Both the position numbers and the translations under genes were made by a program. Positions 10,759 to 21,032 of a stretch of 64,000 bases of DNA are shown piece after piece. Each line of letters opens with the position of its first letter. Position 1 is the first letter of the stretch. The notes under the pieces were generated by a model, which saw only the letters and a list, made by a program, of their open reading frames with translations, had not been told where the DNA came from and did no database searches. This DNA comes from Flaccisagitta enflata (lineage: Eukaryota; Chaetognatha; Sagittoidea; Aphragmophora). The DNA lies in contig OZ231126.1 of NCBI GenBank assembly GCA_965153355.1, positions 81,096,001 to 81,160,000 of the forward strand. Reading direction: 5' to 3'.

Positions 10759-11016
10759 ATGAAACAATTTGATGAAAGCAATAATCATGCAACTATCCAA
10801 ACAAAAACACACACGAAACACACACTGACACACAGATACGGTTTCGCACAATCAAAAGAACCAGAGCACAGAAGGAGTTTGAACGGGACCCAAAATTATC
10901 TAAAAAGTCAAGAATACCTTAATATCGATAACTCCCACCAAGACCCTAATTCAGCGTTGATGTTTGAGCCAAGTGACCAATTAATGGTAACTACTCCCGT
11001 TCTACGCAATTCCTAA
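10759..11016 (+). CDS. Hypothetical 85-codon ORF
   Basis: An ATG-started ORF (MKQFDESNNH) of mixed hydrophilic composition, rich in Asn, Gln, His and Thr, ending at a TAA. It lacks a transmembrane segment, a signal peptide or a recognisable domain. The composition is less repetitive than most ORFs here. It could be an exon of a cytoplasmic tail or chance. No splice partners were identified. Confidence 0.18.
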   Translation: MKQFDESNNHATIQTKTHTKHTLTHRYGFAQSKEPEHRRSLNGTQNYLKSQEYLNIDNSHQDPNSALMFEPSDQLMVTTPVLRNS

Positions 11017-11416
11017 CCTTAAATCCCACGGTAATCAGATACATCGCTTAAAACAAGTAAAAACACAGAGTTCAATTGAAGTCAATGTTTTTGACACTGT
11101 GAATGACGAAGTTAAAAGAGTTGCCAAATTTAGCACGAAGTAGAGTCGCGAAATGACTTCCTGGACGCTGTACCTGTGTGTATTTGCTATGCGTATGGGT
11201 TCGTGTGTTCATGTCAGCAGGTCTGTCAAAAATTGTGATTTTTCTTTTCTCACACCTTTTTCTCGTAGCTTGAAAATCCGTATGACATCACTATGTTGTT
11301 CTTGTACGCCCCAGCCATTCACATGGGTCCTGATGTTGTTAACAGTATGCGTTAGTCACGAACACCAGGTGTTAAAAAGGTATTTCTCCGCATACTAGAA
11401 AGTTTTTTTTTCAAGT

Positions 11417-11613
11417 CTACACCCCGCTTTGTCGGTCCGTCCGTTGGTCCATCGATCTGTCCGTCTGTCTGTCTGTCCATCGATCCGTCACACTATACTT
11501 TTTTTGGGTTTTTGCGGTCTATGGCCTCACTGCTCCTGGCCAAGTGATCAAGTGACCTGAAATACGGCCCCGGCCTACCCGCACGCGACTCGGGTAGCCG
11601 TGTATCCGGCCTT
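11417..11613 (-). repeat. SINE-like family A, reverse copy
   Basis: CTACACCCCGCTTTGTCGG, a GTCC/GTTG/GTCT core, GTCACACTATACTTTTTTTG, GGCCTCACTGCTCCTGGCC, and the end GTAGCCGTGTATCCGGCC. A good full-length match to the copy at 22723-22907. Confidence 0.75.
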
Positions 11614-11651
11614 TTTGTTTTTCAACCTATCCACGTTTAAAAATAGACACA

Positions 11652-11814
<163 letters not shown>

Positions 11815-11961
11815 GTTGTCTATCTTACAATTGATGTAACGTGGAGGAGGTTGGTCTTTGAAGTTGATTTAATGACTGCAGTTTTCTTTGTTTTTTCTTC
11901 ATAATTGAACCAAACTTCTGTAACAACGAAAAGATGCAAAAAGTTTAACTCCTTCAAAAGA

Positions 11962-12125
11962 AGGCCGGATCCGGATACGCAGTGCAGCGGGACAGCTGTA
12001 GGCAGTTGGGCAGTTAAAATCCGACTGTTATGTGATGGACCATCAGACAGATGGATGGACCGACCGACCAACAGCAAGGTGCAGAGTCGCGTGACTGCAA
12101 CAAGAATACTTGAAGTGACGGCCTG
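11962..12125 (+). repeat. SINE-like family A, forward diverged copy
   Basis: GGCCGGATCCGGATACGCAG, GGCAGTTGGGCAG, a GACAGATGGATGGACCGACC core and AAGGTGCAGAGTCGCGTG follow the family A order. Confidence 0.6.
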
Positions 12126-12144
12126 AGAGAGAAAGCAATTAAGA

Positions 12145-12231
12145 ACATACTGGCCCAGTATTGTGTTCCAAGGGTGATGGATGATATTGGATTAATTGGC
12201 AATCTTCATCATTGGCGTACTCCGTCATCGG
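12145..12231 (+). repeat. Direct repeat of ~87 bases, copy 1
   Basis: Begins GAACATACTGGCCCAGTATT and ends TCATTGGCGTACTCCGTCAT. It appears identical to 13455-13541. Its first 26 bases form a near-palindrome (GAACATACTGGCCCAGTA...GTTC). It flows into GTCATCGGCGTCCTCC minisatellite units. Confidence 0.85.
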
Positions 12232-12330
12232 CGTCCTCCGTCATCGGCGTCCGCTGACATCGGCGTCCTCAGTCATCGGCGTCTTCCGTCATCGGCTACT
12301 TCCATCCTAGTCTTCCTCGCCATCATCGTC
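12226..12330 (+). repeat. CGTCATCGGCGTCCTC minisatellite
   Basis: Four or five imperfect 16-20-base units of TCCGTCATCGGCGTCCTC type, degrading into CATCGTCTTCCG. Confidence 0.7.
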
Positions 12331-13146
12331 TTCCGTTAGCTTCCGTCCTTGTAGTTTTCCGTCTTCGTTGTCATCCTCACCGTTTGAACATTAGCAGTTT
12401 TATTAACATTGGCGTCTTCAACGCCATTTTTAACAGCGTCTTTTATTTTCAGCGTCTTCAGCACCTTTTACGTCAATACGCCATTGTAGTTGTCCTTATT
12501 GTTTCCAAATTTTGTATTGTTTTTATCGTCATAGGCGTAGGGCAAAAAGATTACGTAGAACATCAAGTCCCAATCTCTCAGCTGTAAAGTGGTAGACAAC
12601 CATTTGTAAAGGTGAGTCGGTTGGTCCACCAGTCCTTCCAAATCACGATTCTACAAGGCCAAGTAGTCCAGTCTTAGATTGTCTGTTCATACTTTTTTTT
12701 CATTTAAGCCATACGCCTTTGACGATAATGCTGTCTCAATGTGTGATGGTCAGATCCGGGTCGATTAGATCCACCACAAAATTGGTTTAAAGCGTCGATT
12801 CAATGAAGAAAGCATTCAGTTTAAGTAATATATTATAAAACATTGTTTTGTCCAATGACCAAAAAAAAGTGTTACCCTATGGCGAGGGTCAAATCTGGTC
12901 TTTCATTTGTCAGCGACTTACACCAGTCCGAATAAACTCAGTTATTTTGCGCAATTGGCCTGCCAATGTTTTTCTCTTTTCCCCTTACAAAAAAAAAATC
13001 AGAGATAGAAAAAAAAGCGGCTGTGACTGGGTTCGTTTCGCTACTGACTAGTTTCTCACTCAGAATCTACGTACAACAAGATTTCCCTGATGTCATGAAC
13101 CCAACATTTGTTTTGCTCTCTTTTTTCCTGATTTACTTGAACAATC

Positions 13147-13200
13147 AACATCTTATACATCGTCATCCTCCTCCTCCTCCTCCTCCTCCTCCTCTACCCT
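13147..13200 (+). repeat. (CCT)n microsatellite
   Basis: Ten or more CCT units. Otherwise 12340-13450 holds no recognised gene or family. Confidence 0.8.
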
Positions 13201-13454
13201 CACCACAACAAGATATCTAATACAACATTTATGTAGTGTTGCTATTCATCAAAGGGTTTCATGTTATTATAATGAAAGCAAATCTAGTTGTTTAAGCAAC
13301 TTAGATGAAATTTTACTTCATTGGCGATATGACATGAAGCTCTATATTTCGTTAAAAATGGCCGTAAAAAAAAGTATTGTCGAGTATCCGTCCCAATTTT
13401 TTTTGTGGAGCTTCCTAACTACCTAATTAATAAATGCATAAAAAGAAAAAGGGG

Positions 13455-13541
13455 AACATACTGGCCCAGTATTGTGTTCCAAGGGTGATGGATGATATTG
13501 GATTAATTGGCAATCTTCATCATTGGCGTACTCCGTCATCC
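13455..13541 (+). repeat. Direct repeat of ~87 bases, copy 2
   Basis: Identical by eye to 12145-12231, but leaves the shared sequence at GTCATCCTGACC instead of entering the minisatellite. Confidence 0.85.
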
Positions 13542-15159
13542 TGACCCCTAAAAATACAAAAAATTGACCTCCTAGAGGGGTTTCACGTAGTTATTTCTTT
13601 GTTATTTACGTACCTTTGACTAAGTATAACTCCGCAAAAAATCACTTTCTGACCAAAACAAAATTAGTTTTAGACAGCCCTAGGTGTCCTCCAAGTTCTC
13701 TAACTACCCTGAAAATTTCAGCAGGTTTGGAGAAAGTCAGTTTTTTGCTCTTTTTCCCCCTCCTCCTCATTTTGGGTGGTTTGGGTGGTTCCCGATATGC
13801 TGGGTCGCCCAAATTTTGGGTTTCTATTTTTTTGGTCCTACATAGTATTCTGATTGAAAAAATCAGATTGATTCATCATTTTTAATACTATTTTTAACGA
13901 TTTGGAATTTTGAGCAAAAGGAAGCACAAAGTGCGCCAGGGGTGTATAGAATTGATTCCCCCACCCCTTTGATTTTCTTCCCTGCGACGCATCCTATTGC
14001 GATACAAAATGAATGATATTCATCCCCATAGAGCATCAAATATTATGTATTCTTGGTTCAAATATTATTGAATTATGTTGTATAAATCATGTCTTATAAA
14101 AAAAGTTATATTCAGGTATTTAGGTGTTGCTAAACAGTATTTCCTTAATGTTTTGCCCCTTTCCCTCCCCCCCCCTCCCCACCAGGGGGAATGGGGAACT
14201 CAATTATACACATCCCTTTCTAATGCAAGATACATGTCTAACATGTCGTTAACATCCGCGCAAAGAATTGAATGGTACAGGAAAGAGAAAGAAAATGATT
14301 TAAAACGCGCGGCGAGGAAAAGCAATACCCACATGATGTAATTTGGCGAGTCTTTTGCCTCTTGGTATCGTCATTCGTCTGTTTCTCCGTTTTTCGGTCA
14401 ATCTCTATTGCACCAAAATAAATCAGAAATACATTACAGGTGAACCCCGCTCAGACGGACCTGAAACGCATGAAAATTCTTCTTTTAACGAATACCAATT
14501 TATGTCCCTTGTAACTTATTTTCTCTTTTCTCCAAAGTTGGCAACAACAGAATTCTGCTCATAACAGACAATACTTGTTGGTCCCATAAAATCCGTCAAA
14601 GCGGGGTTTCAAATGTAGCCGCAAAAGCGTTTGATGGTAAGCGAGGCGGTTCCCATTGCCCCTCAATATTTGTGTGTTTATACTATTTATAGGGGTAAAC
14701 GGGCAGCCGCTTTAGAGGGATTGATGACCTATGTTTTTAGGTTTGGATTTGAACCAAAATAATATAATGTCGAGGCTAGGATTTAGATCTCAAAGGGATA
14801 GAAAGCGAAAGGCCCCAAAATTTGAAAATACTGGTGGTAGGCCAGTTTGGGTGAGGGTAATAGGCCCGAATGGCGCGTCTAGGCCCGCTACCCAAAAATA
14901 AGGAAAAAATCAAAATCAACACTTTTTTTGTCTGATAGACGAGGCTAGCCTTCAATGGCACTGCACTGTACTCATATGACGCAAATGGTTTAACATAATC
15001 AACATTAACAGACATACGGTAAATCAGAGTAATTATTTTTGCTCGATTTGCTACACTTTTTTTATAAAAGAGACAGCTTTTTTTAACTCAGCCTGGGTGT
15101 TCTAAAAGTTTTGGCCCTTTTCAGCCTGAAATTCTCTTAAAGTGTTCTTAGTTTTTTCG
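13542..15159. other. Non-coding stretch with one partial family C trace
   Basis: Mostly unassigned AT-rich DNA. At 14620-14740, GCAAAAGCGTTTGATGGTAA and GGGCAGCCGCTTTAGAGGGA resemble the head and first arm of foldback family C. GAAAGGCCCC near 14807 may be a remnant of the other arm. No gene is supported. Confidence 0.4.
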
Positions 15160-15167
15160 ATGTTTAT

Positions 15168-15516
15168 TGGGGCCTGCGATAGAACATGATTTCGGCTTTA
15201 CCACTCGGACATATGAGGAATGTGTTTTTTTGTGGCTTAATAAAACTCAATCTCAAATTTAGGGGGCCTGGGACAAGAAGAAGTACTTCCGTGCCACACC
15301 CTCATTCTCCATTGTAAATATAGGAGTTTTTACTTGCTCTTCCTCCTTGTACATTTCAGTGCAAATATGGGGTGTGGCACGGAAGTAAATGTTGTTATCT
15401 GATACTGTTTTCCTTTAACACATAAGATGTATGATGTATATGTCACATAGAATTGCGCACTGTTCAATCATATGTCCGAGTGGCAAAGCCAAAATCATGT
15501 TCTATCGCGGCCCCCA
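15168..15516. mobile_element. Inverted-repeat element with perfect 8-bp target duplication
   Basis: The left end TGGGGCCTGCGATAGAACAT and the reverse complement of the right end TGGGGGCCGCGATAGAACAT pair onward for about 50 bases (GATTTCGGCTTTACCACTCG, CATATGA). Flanks are ATGTTTAT at 15160-15167 and at 15517-15524. An inner inverted pair, CTTCCGTGCCACACCC and GGGTGTGGCACGGAAG, lies within. No transposase frame is present, so this is a MITE. An 8-base duplication with a T-A-flanked short terminus fits hAT-like or P-like transposition. Confidence 0.8.
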
Positions 15517-15869
15517 ATGTTTATAAATAAAAAAATTGTACAAAAATACCTCATTTAGAACAGTTGTATCTTAAACTTGATAATTATTGTGTTTTTTTAA
15601 TATAATGCCTGATTTAGACTTAGACTCGAAAATTTGCCTGGGTCAGTCAGTAGCTCAATCTTGTGCATGGACCTGCTCAGCGCAATCAATAATGCATGTT
15701 ACAAATTTCAAGGTTCTTGCTCAAAAGCATTTGTTTGAACCATATCAAGCTGAAAAAATTCCAGGAGAATCTTTAAACTTTCTTTTTAAAATATGGCCGA
15801 CAGTGAATTTCAACAGAGTCCAAGTTTTTTGAAAAATAGTAAAGTTGCAGGATTTTGGATCTAGGCGAA

Positions 15870-15980
15870 TCAAACAATTTCCTGTTGATTGCACCCTACT
15901 TTTAAAAAACATTTTTCAAAGAAATATTTTTTGATTTTTTTTAAGTCCCCAACACGCGACACAAAAATTTTTAAAGTTTT
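15870..15980 (+). repeat. Flanking repeat of the 16-18 kb satellites, copy 1
   Basis: CAATTTCCTGTTGATTGCAC, CTACTTTTAAAAAACATTTTT, then TTTTTTAAGTCCCCAACACG and GACACAAAAATTTTTAAAG. Similar blocks recur at 17990-18060, 18100-18190 and, in part, at 18237-18275, so the satellites sit between copies of the same unit. Confidence 0.75.
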
Positions 15981-16064
15981 TAGTCGCGTGCACGCGACTC
16001 TACAACCCGCTCTGTCGGTCGGTCGGTCGGTCCGTCGGTCGGTCGGTCGGTCGGTCGGTAACAC
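15981..16064 (-). repeat. Family A partial reverse copy
   Basis: TAGTCGCGTGCACGCGACTC, TACAACCCGCTCTGTCGG and a long GGTC core, then a break into the GGTCATTTTT satellite. The distal half of family A is missing. Confidence 0.7.
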
Positions 16065-16079
16065 TTTGCTTTTTTGTGT

Positions 16080-17155
16080 CGTTTTTGGTCATTTTTGGTT
16101 GCTTTTAGTCATTTTTGGTCATTTTTGGTTGCTTTTAGTCATTTTTGGTCATTTTTGGTCATTTTGGTCATTTTGGTCATTTTGGTCATTTTGGTCATTT
16201 TGGTCATTTTTGGTCATTTTTGGTCATTTTTGGTCGTTTGTGATCATTCATAATCATTTTTAATCATTTCTAATCATTTTTAATCATTTTTGATCATTTT
16301 TGGTCATTTTTGGTCATTTTGATCATTTTCATCATTTTGGCCATTTTGGTCATTTTGGTCATTTTTGGTCATTTTTGATCATTTTTGATCATTTTGGGTC
16401 ATTTCTGGTTATTTTTGATCATTTTTTTGTCATTTTCGGTCATTTTTGGTCATTTTGGTCATTTTGGTCATTTTGGTCATATTGGTCATTTTGGTCATTT
16501 TTGATCAATTTTGGTCATATTTGATCATTTTTGGTCATTTTTTGGTCATTTTGGGTCATTTTGGGTCGTTTTGGGTCATTTTGTGTCATTTTTGGACATT
16601 TCTGGCTATTTTTGATCATTTTTTGTCATTTTTGGTCTTTTTTGATCATTTTTGGGCATTTTGGTCATATTGGTCATTTTGGTCATTTTTGATCAATTTT
16701 GGTCATTTTTGATCATTTTTGGTCATTTTTGGTCATTTTGGGTCATCTTGGGTCATTTTGGGTCATTTTGTGTCATTTTTTGTCATATTGGTCATTTTTG
16801 GTCATTTTTGGTCATTTTTGGTCATTTTTGGACTTTTCAGGTCATTTGAGGTCATTTTAGGTCATTTTAGGTAACTTTGATAATTTTTGGTCATTTTTGG
16901 TCATTTTTGGTCATTTTTGGTCGTTTTTGGTCATTTTGGTCATTTTTGGTCATTTTTGGTCATTTTTGGTTATTTTTGATCATTTTTGGTCATTTTTGGT
17001 CATTTTGGTCATTTTGGTCATTTTTGGTCTTTTTTGGGCATTTTTGGTCATTTTTGATCATTTTTGGTCATTTTGGCCATATTGGTCATTTTGGTCATTT
17101 TGGTCATTTTGGTCATTTTTGGTCATTTTTGGTCATTTTTGGTCATTTTGGTTAA
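16080..17155 (+). repeat. GGTCATTTTTG satellite, 10-12-bp units
   Basis: About 90-100 units of GGTCATTTT(T)(G), with GATCATTTTT and GGTTATTTTT variants. Because the unit length drifts between 9 and 12 bases, all three forward frames read as Phe-Trp-Ser-His strings; these are not genes. Some sub-blocks of ~230 bases recur (16296-16520, 16640-16720, 16990-17150), suggesting higher-order duplication. Confidence 0.95.
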
Positions 17156-17310
17156 AGTCTGCTGGTTAAAGTCTGCTGTTTAAAGTCTGCTGTTTAAAGT
17201 CTGCTGGTTAAAGTCTGCTGGTTGAAGTCTGCTGGTTTAAATCTAATGGTTTAAGTCTGCAGGTCTAATGGTTTAAGTCTGCTGGTTTAAGTCTGCTGGT
17301 AAAAATGATA
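17155..17310 (+). repeat. TTAAAGTCTGCTGG satellite
   Basis: About ten 14-15-base units of GGTTAAAGTCTGCT, drifting to TTTAAGTCTGCTGG. It directly joins the GGTCATTTTT array to the left and leads to the TTTGAGTCTGG array to the right. Confidence 0.9.
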
Positions 17311-17319
17311 TTGAAGATA

Positions 17320-17950
17320 AGTATGGTTTAAGTCTGGTTTAAGTCTGGTTTAAGTCTGGTTTAAGACTGGTTCATGTCTGATTTATGTCTGGTTTAGGTC
17401 TGGGTTTGGTCTGTTGTATGTCTGGTTTGTGTCTGGTTTTTGTTTGATTTAGGTCTGATTTAGGTCTGATTTAGGTCTGGTTTTGGTCTGGTTTTGGTCT
17501 GGTTTTGGTCTGGTTTAATTCTTGTTTGAGTCTGGTTTGAGTCTGGTTTGAGTCTGGTTTGAGTCTGGTTTGAGTCTGGTTTGAGTCTGGTTTGATTCTA
17601 GTTTGAGCCTGGTTTGAGCCTGGTTTGAGCCTGGTTTCAGTCTGGTTTAAGTCTGGTTTGAATCTGGTTTGAGTCTGGTTTGAGTCTGGTTTGAGTCTGG
17701 TTTGAGTCTGGTTTGAGTCTGGTTTGAGTCTGGTTTGAGTCTGGTTTGAGTCTGGTTTGAGTCTGGTTTGAGTCTGGTTTGAGTCTGGCTTAAATCTGGT
17801 TTATGTCTGGTTTATGTCTGATTTAGGTCTGGTTTCAGTCTGGTTTAATTCCGGTTTGAGTCTGGTTTGAGTCTGGTTTGAGTCTGGTTTGAGTCTGGTT
17901 TGAGTCTGGTTTGAGTCTGGTTTGAGTCTGGTTTGGGTCTGCTTTGGAAC
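17320..17950 (+). repeat. TCTGGTTTGAG satellite, 11-bp units
   Basis: More than fifty 11-base units. The core is GTCTGGTTTGA, with TTTAAG, TTTAGG and TTTTGG variants at the edges and a homogeneous centre at 17655-17790. The reverse frame reads Lys-Pro-Asp-Ser-Asn-Gln-Thr repeats, not a gene. Confidence 0.95.
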
Positions 17951-17989
17951 TGTTTTGGGTTGCTTTTATGTCTGATTTTCGATAAAAAG

Positions 17990-18280
17990 ATACATTAAAG
18001 AAATATTTTTTGATTTTTTTTAAGTCCCCGGCACGCGACACAAAAATTTTTAAAGTTGTTTGAAAAAAAGTGAAAATACAAGATTTTGGATCTAGGCTAA
18101 TCAAACAATTTCCTGTTGATTGCACCCTACTTTTAAAAAACATTTTTCGAAGAAATATTTATATTTTTCAAGCCCCCAACGCGTGACATAAAAAATTAAA
18201 AAAAAAGTGAAAATACAAGATTTTAGATCTAGGCGAATCAAACATTTTCCTATTGATTGCACCCCACTTTTTTCTAGAAA
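17990..18280 (+). repeat. Flanking repeat of the satellites, copies 2 to 4
   Basis: Repeats the blocks of 15870-15980: TTTTTAAGTCCCCGGCACGC, TTTCCTGTTGATTGCACCCT and AACATTTTTCGAAGAAATAT. Later copies are diverged, ending near GATTGCACCCCACTT. Confidence 0.75.
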
Positions 18281-18289
18281 AAAAATCCT

Positions 18290-19220
18290 CATCAAGGGCT
18301 TTTTTGGGCGCCCTTAGGGGCCCCTAAGATGTTCAAAATTTTGGTTAATGAGATCAAAAAAGTTATGTGCATACACCAAGGTGTCTTTCAGGACCAAATT
18401 CAAGCTGAATAATTAGACCTCAAGCTCATGCCGTTAGTCCCTCTAGACTGGCCGCAATTGAAAGAGAAATCGGAAAATTCACAAGGACTCAAATTCCGGA
18501 TCTAAGGTCAATCTCTATCTGATTCCATAGGCAAACTAAGAAAAGAAGTTATTTTTAAAGATAAACAACCTATATATCTGAAAAATTCATTTTTTAGATT
18601 CATTTTTTAGATTTTTTAAGATTTTTTAGATTCATTTTTTAGATTTATTTTTTAGATGAGAAACTTAAAAGAAATTGTTTTCAAAAATGGCCGAAACTGA
18701 ATCTCAGCCTGGGCGTTCTCTTATTTTGCTCCTAAAATTTTGGCAAATCTCAGGCTCATGTCTCTTATAAACTGGTATCTTATAAATCGACCGCATCCCT
18801 ACTCATGCACCAAAATCCCAGTAGCGGCGGCTATCGCAGCACACTCGGAAAAAAGCTGTTAGCGTTGGCCACTCTCCACCAGGCGTTCATCTTCAATTAC
18901 AGTAACATCATTTTCTTTTGTATTTGTATTTTTTGTTAAACATTTATCTTTATTTGTTTATGACTCAGTGTACGGGAAGAAGAAATTTCTTGCATCATTA
19001 CAACTTTTAAGATATTTTTTATATTACTTTTCTGTAATTCATTTTTTCTAAAAAACATTTTTTAAGTGTTGAACAAGAAATTTTTGCATAGATTATCTCT
19101 GAAATACAGACTTGATGTACATATTGTATTGAAAAAAGGCAGAAAAAAGAGGATTTTTTGCAGAAAATTAAACTTTGTCATTTGACACCTGTCAGGTGAA
19201 ATTATATCATTGCATAAAAA
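18290..19220. other. No gene recognised; TTTTAGATT minisatellite inside
   Basis: 18585-18660 carries five or six TTTTTTAGATTCA-type units. The remainder is unassigned AT-rich sequence. Confidence 0.5.
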
Positions 19221-19223
19221 TCG

Positions 19224-19304
19224 AGAAATTTGCATTTCCAAAAACATGGCCTCTTTTTAAAAACATATAAGAAGAGGGCCATGTTCTTAGAAATGCAAAA
19301 TTTT
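19224..19304. repeat. Hairpin of the GGCCATGTTCTTAGAAATGC family
   Basis: TTTGCATTTCCAAAAACATGG pairs with CCATGTTCTTAGAAATGCAAA around an ACATATAAGAAGA loop. The same loop occurs at 1085-1100, linking this copy to the 185/988 family. Confidence 0.65.
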
Positions 19305-19639
19305 TTTTTTTCAGACCGGCATATAATTTCACCCAACAAGGTTTTGAAATTTTGTTCACCATTTTTCTTAGGAATAGAAACATTCAATTTCAATTTCCAA
19401 TTGTTATGAGGCCATTGTCAGTATTCTGGGTTGCAAAACATTGTTAAAACTTCTTATACATGATATCAAAAATACTCAACTGTAATTCTAATAATATTTT
19501 TTGATCATTAACCTATATCGCAAGCAAAAAGTAAGATGAAACCAAAATTTCCTGTTCCTGTACACCATGTCTTATCTTTATTTGTTTATCTTTATTTGTT
19601 AAACATTTATCTTTAGTGTTTAAGTGTGTGTGCAGGTCT

Positions 19640-19930
19640 GTGCAGGATTGAGCTAAGGGAGCAAGATAAGCTGAAATATTAAATAGCACCCTCACAGATG
19701 AGAAACTATGCTCAAACATATGCTATGTTGTATTTGCATGCTCAGACATGCATTGATATGTTTTTTTACTGTTTGCATTTGAAATAAGAAAAAAACTTAA
19801 TTAAATGCTTTAAATGGGCTAAATGAACTGAAACTGAAACACTAGAAAGCACCTTCACAAATGAGTAGTAATGTTGAGAAGTAGGTTTTTTACATTTGCA
19901 TGCTCATTGCTCAAACATGCATCAATATAG
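19640..19930 (-). repeat. Octamer-bearing ~150-180-bp repeats (two units)
   Basis: Two units carry CACAGATGAG or CACAAATGAG, TTTGCATGCTC and CAGACATGCATTGATATG. ATTTGCAT (the reverse of ATGCAAAT) is retained in both. The region 22262-22580 carries the same elements inverted. Confidence 0.6.
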
Positions 19931-19934
19931 TCAA

Positions 19935-20695
19935 TATACTCATCTATTGATTCTACTTAGAATTAGAAATAGTGATAAAAGAAAATTCAATCAGAATTTT
20001 TTGTAAATAAAAAATCACTAGAAAAATATTTATCATCGAATATTCTGCATTATGCCAAAGATAGAACAATATCTAAATCATTTTGTTTGAGAGCTTGTTA
20101 CTCAATTAAGAGCCACACCTTTTAAAAGAAAATGAAAACCACAATACTCTAGAATATTTAAATAAGTTGAAGACTGACTTAGATTTTTTATCCAACTAAT
20201 GTTGTTACATAAACTTAAAATCATAACAGATAAGAAAACAATTTCGTACAATGTTACTTCACTTCACTCCCTTTCAATTTATCACATTTTACTACGAGAA
20301 AAAAATAATATTTGCTTGAAAAAAAAACATCTACATCATTTTTTGGAGGTCAAAAGTCATTCCACTAAGGTCCGAATTAGAAATCTACTGAAATGGGAAT
20401 CCCACTTCAGTGGATAAAAAACTCACTTGGGTATTTTTCCAATGAGTATTAGCCCTGCAATGGCTAGACCAAAAAAGACAGCAGACAGACGGAAGAATTG
20501 ACAGACAGGATGCATCTAAATTACCCTAGCTGTGATGTCAAGCTTACTCATCAGATCTCTGGGAGAGATACCGTATAACAGATAAATTCGTAATTGAGAG
20601 CCAATTTTGGAGTGACAGTTCTTTATTTATCTGAAAAAACTGGGCAACTGACAAGAAAATCAGTTTCAAAGTTATTCCGTATTTCCTTTAACTTG
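19935..20695. other. No gene recognised
   Basis: AT-rich sequence without a supported ORF. TGACAGACAGG at 20500 resembles the tetranucleotide cores, but no family arms are seen. Confidence 0.4.
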
Positions 20696-20700
20696 AAAAC

Positions 20701-20846
20701 AAGGCCGGATACACGGCAATCCAGTCGTGGACGGTTGGGCAGGAGCAGTAATGCGAGAATCGCTCCCATTTCAAAAATGTTACGGAGGGACGGACGGACC
20801 GACCGACCGACACGGCAAGGTGTAGAGTCGCGTGTCCGCGACTAAT
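20701..20846 (+). repeat. SINE-like family A, best-preserved forward copy
   Basis: AAGGCCGGATACACGGC, CCAGTCGTGGACGGTTGGGC, AGGAGCAGTAATGCG, CATTTCAAAAATGTTACGG, a GGACGGACGGACCGACC core, CACGGCAAGGTGTAGAGTCG and GTGTCCGCGACTAA. It closely matches 41150-41312. The preceding bases (GAAAACAAGG) are also shared by other copies, so the element probably includes a short A-rich 5' stub. Confidence 0.8.
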
Positions 20847-21032
20847 AAGTCTCCCGTCGATTCTTTTCCAATTGTTTTGATCTCTTCATAATTAGCTAAT
20901 AGCTATTTAACTGATTTATTTCTGAGTCTCCGACAGAAGCTGATGACAAAAATAAAAGACATACTAGGACACTAAATGAGAGAAAATGTGGTCAACAGGA
21001 CATCAATGACTTCGGCACTTACTAAGTGTATA

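Noticed and set aside
15889-17169. His-Phe-Trp-Ser repeat proteins up to 124 codons
   Set aside because: GGTCATTTTT satellite read in three frames; no start context, splice sites or conservation clue.
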